Shown here: piece by piece, positions 61,900 to 62,093 of the stretch | How positions within the stretch are numbered: position 1 is the first letter of the stretch | How the letters are laid out: every line of letters starts with the position of its first letter | DNA from: Chloroflexota bacterium | GTDB taxonomy: Bacteria; Chloroflexota; Dormibacteria; CF-121 | Reading direction: 5' to 3' | DNA: 62,093 bases | NCBI GenBank assembly: GCA_005889535.1 | Contig: VBHC01000112.1 | Location: forward strand, 1-62,093 | Made by a program: the position numbers and the translations under genes | Notes under the pieces: generated by a model | Database searches by the model: none | What the model was told of the DNA's origin: nothing | Seen by the model: the letters and a program-made list of their open reading frames with translations, nothing else

Positions 61900-62093
61900 G
61901 TGTCCTCGCCGGCCACGAATCAGCAAATCAGTCGCATCCGCGAGCTCTTTCAGCCCACCCTGAACTTCCTCGGCTATGAGCTGTACGACCTCGCCCTGAC
62001 CGGGAGCGGCGGGCACACGACGCTACGGGTTCGTATCGACCGTCCCGAAGGCGTCACGCTCGACGACTGCGAACGAGTCAGCAAGTCGCTGGG
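61900..62093 (+). CDS. rimP: Ribosome maturation factor RimP (3' partial)
   Basis: The first 64 residues of RimP, needed for 30S assembly: QISRIRELFQPTLNFLGYEL, YDLALTGSGGHTTLRVRIDR and GVTLDDCERVSKSL match the N-terminal domain. GTG 61900 or the adjacent GTG 61897 is the start; there is no Shine-Dalgarno. The gene runs off the right edge. Confidence 0.88.
   Translation, partial: MSSPATNQQISRIRELFQPTLNFLGYELYDLALTGSGGHTTLRVRIDRPEGVTLDDCERVSKSL

Overview
This window is a dense, high-GC bacterial chromosome segment. It is almost entirely plus-strand housekeeping operons, with no insertion sequences, prophage, CRISPR or rRNA. Several things point to a monoderm-type lineage in or near Chloroflexota / Candidatus Dormibacterota: the GC content, short intergenic gaps, frequent 4-bp stop/start overlaps, and gene sets such as Asp23, DUF1292, ScpAB, PIN-PhoH2 and exonuclease-fused DinG. 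That placement is inference from gene content, not a phylogeny.

Layout. 1-5.6 kb: a membrane diguanylate cyclase (cut at the left edge), hisS and aspS. 5.7-10 kb: a secreted protein of unknown function, a small membrane protein, then a DUF948-like / RsbW-like / SigB-SigF-type sigma cluster that meets a B12-binding radical SAM gene tail to tail. 10-18.2 kb: alaS, an FtsA/PilM-like ATPase, a membrane baseplate-J-like protein, ruvX, DUF1292, mltG and a degenerate AroE-like protein. 18.2-28.1 kb: A24 peptidase, PH-domain protein, efp, asp23, nusB, xseB, DUF212, tlyA, nadK, HD, scpA, scpB, rluB, cmk, plsC and phoH. 28.2-37.9 kb: dinG, a two-gene NAD synthetase, rsmI, metG, tatD, rsmA and an MFS transporter. 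37.9-41.9 kb is the least ordinary part: small ORFs, tRNA-Val, an orphan TPR protein, threonine dehydratase, a degenerate receiver protein and a Cys-rich protein. 41.9-62 kb: thrS, infC-rpmI-rplT, pheST, cvpA, mpg, a class A PBP (minus strand), tyrS, yebC, ruvCAB, MFS, queA, tgt, secDF and the start of rimP.

Most genes serve translation (six aminoacyl-tRNA synthetases, EF-P, IF3, L35, L20, RimP, rRNA and tRNA modification enzymes), recombination and segregation (RuvABC, RuvX, ScpAB, DinG) and the envelope (MltG, PBP, SecDF, PlsC).

The most unusual signal is at gene starts. At least seven conserved genes have no usable ATG, GTG or TTG at the start of their conserved sequence. infC has an in-frame ACG exactly 8 nt after a perfect Shine-Dalgarno. 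tatD and an MFS gene use CTGA overlaps equivalent to the ATGA, GTGA and TTGA overlaps elsewhere in the window. Several transcription-unit starts carry a -10-like hexamer 6-12 nt before the start codon, suggesting leaderless or near-leaderless mRNAs. infC is preceded by a leader with mutually exclusive terminator and antiterminator helices. Other notable points are an EF-P with an NARG tip, an AroE-like protein without the catalytic lysine, and an RsbW-like protein without the catalytic glutamate.
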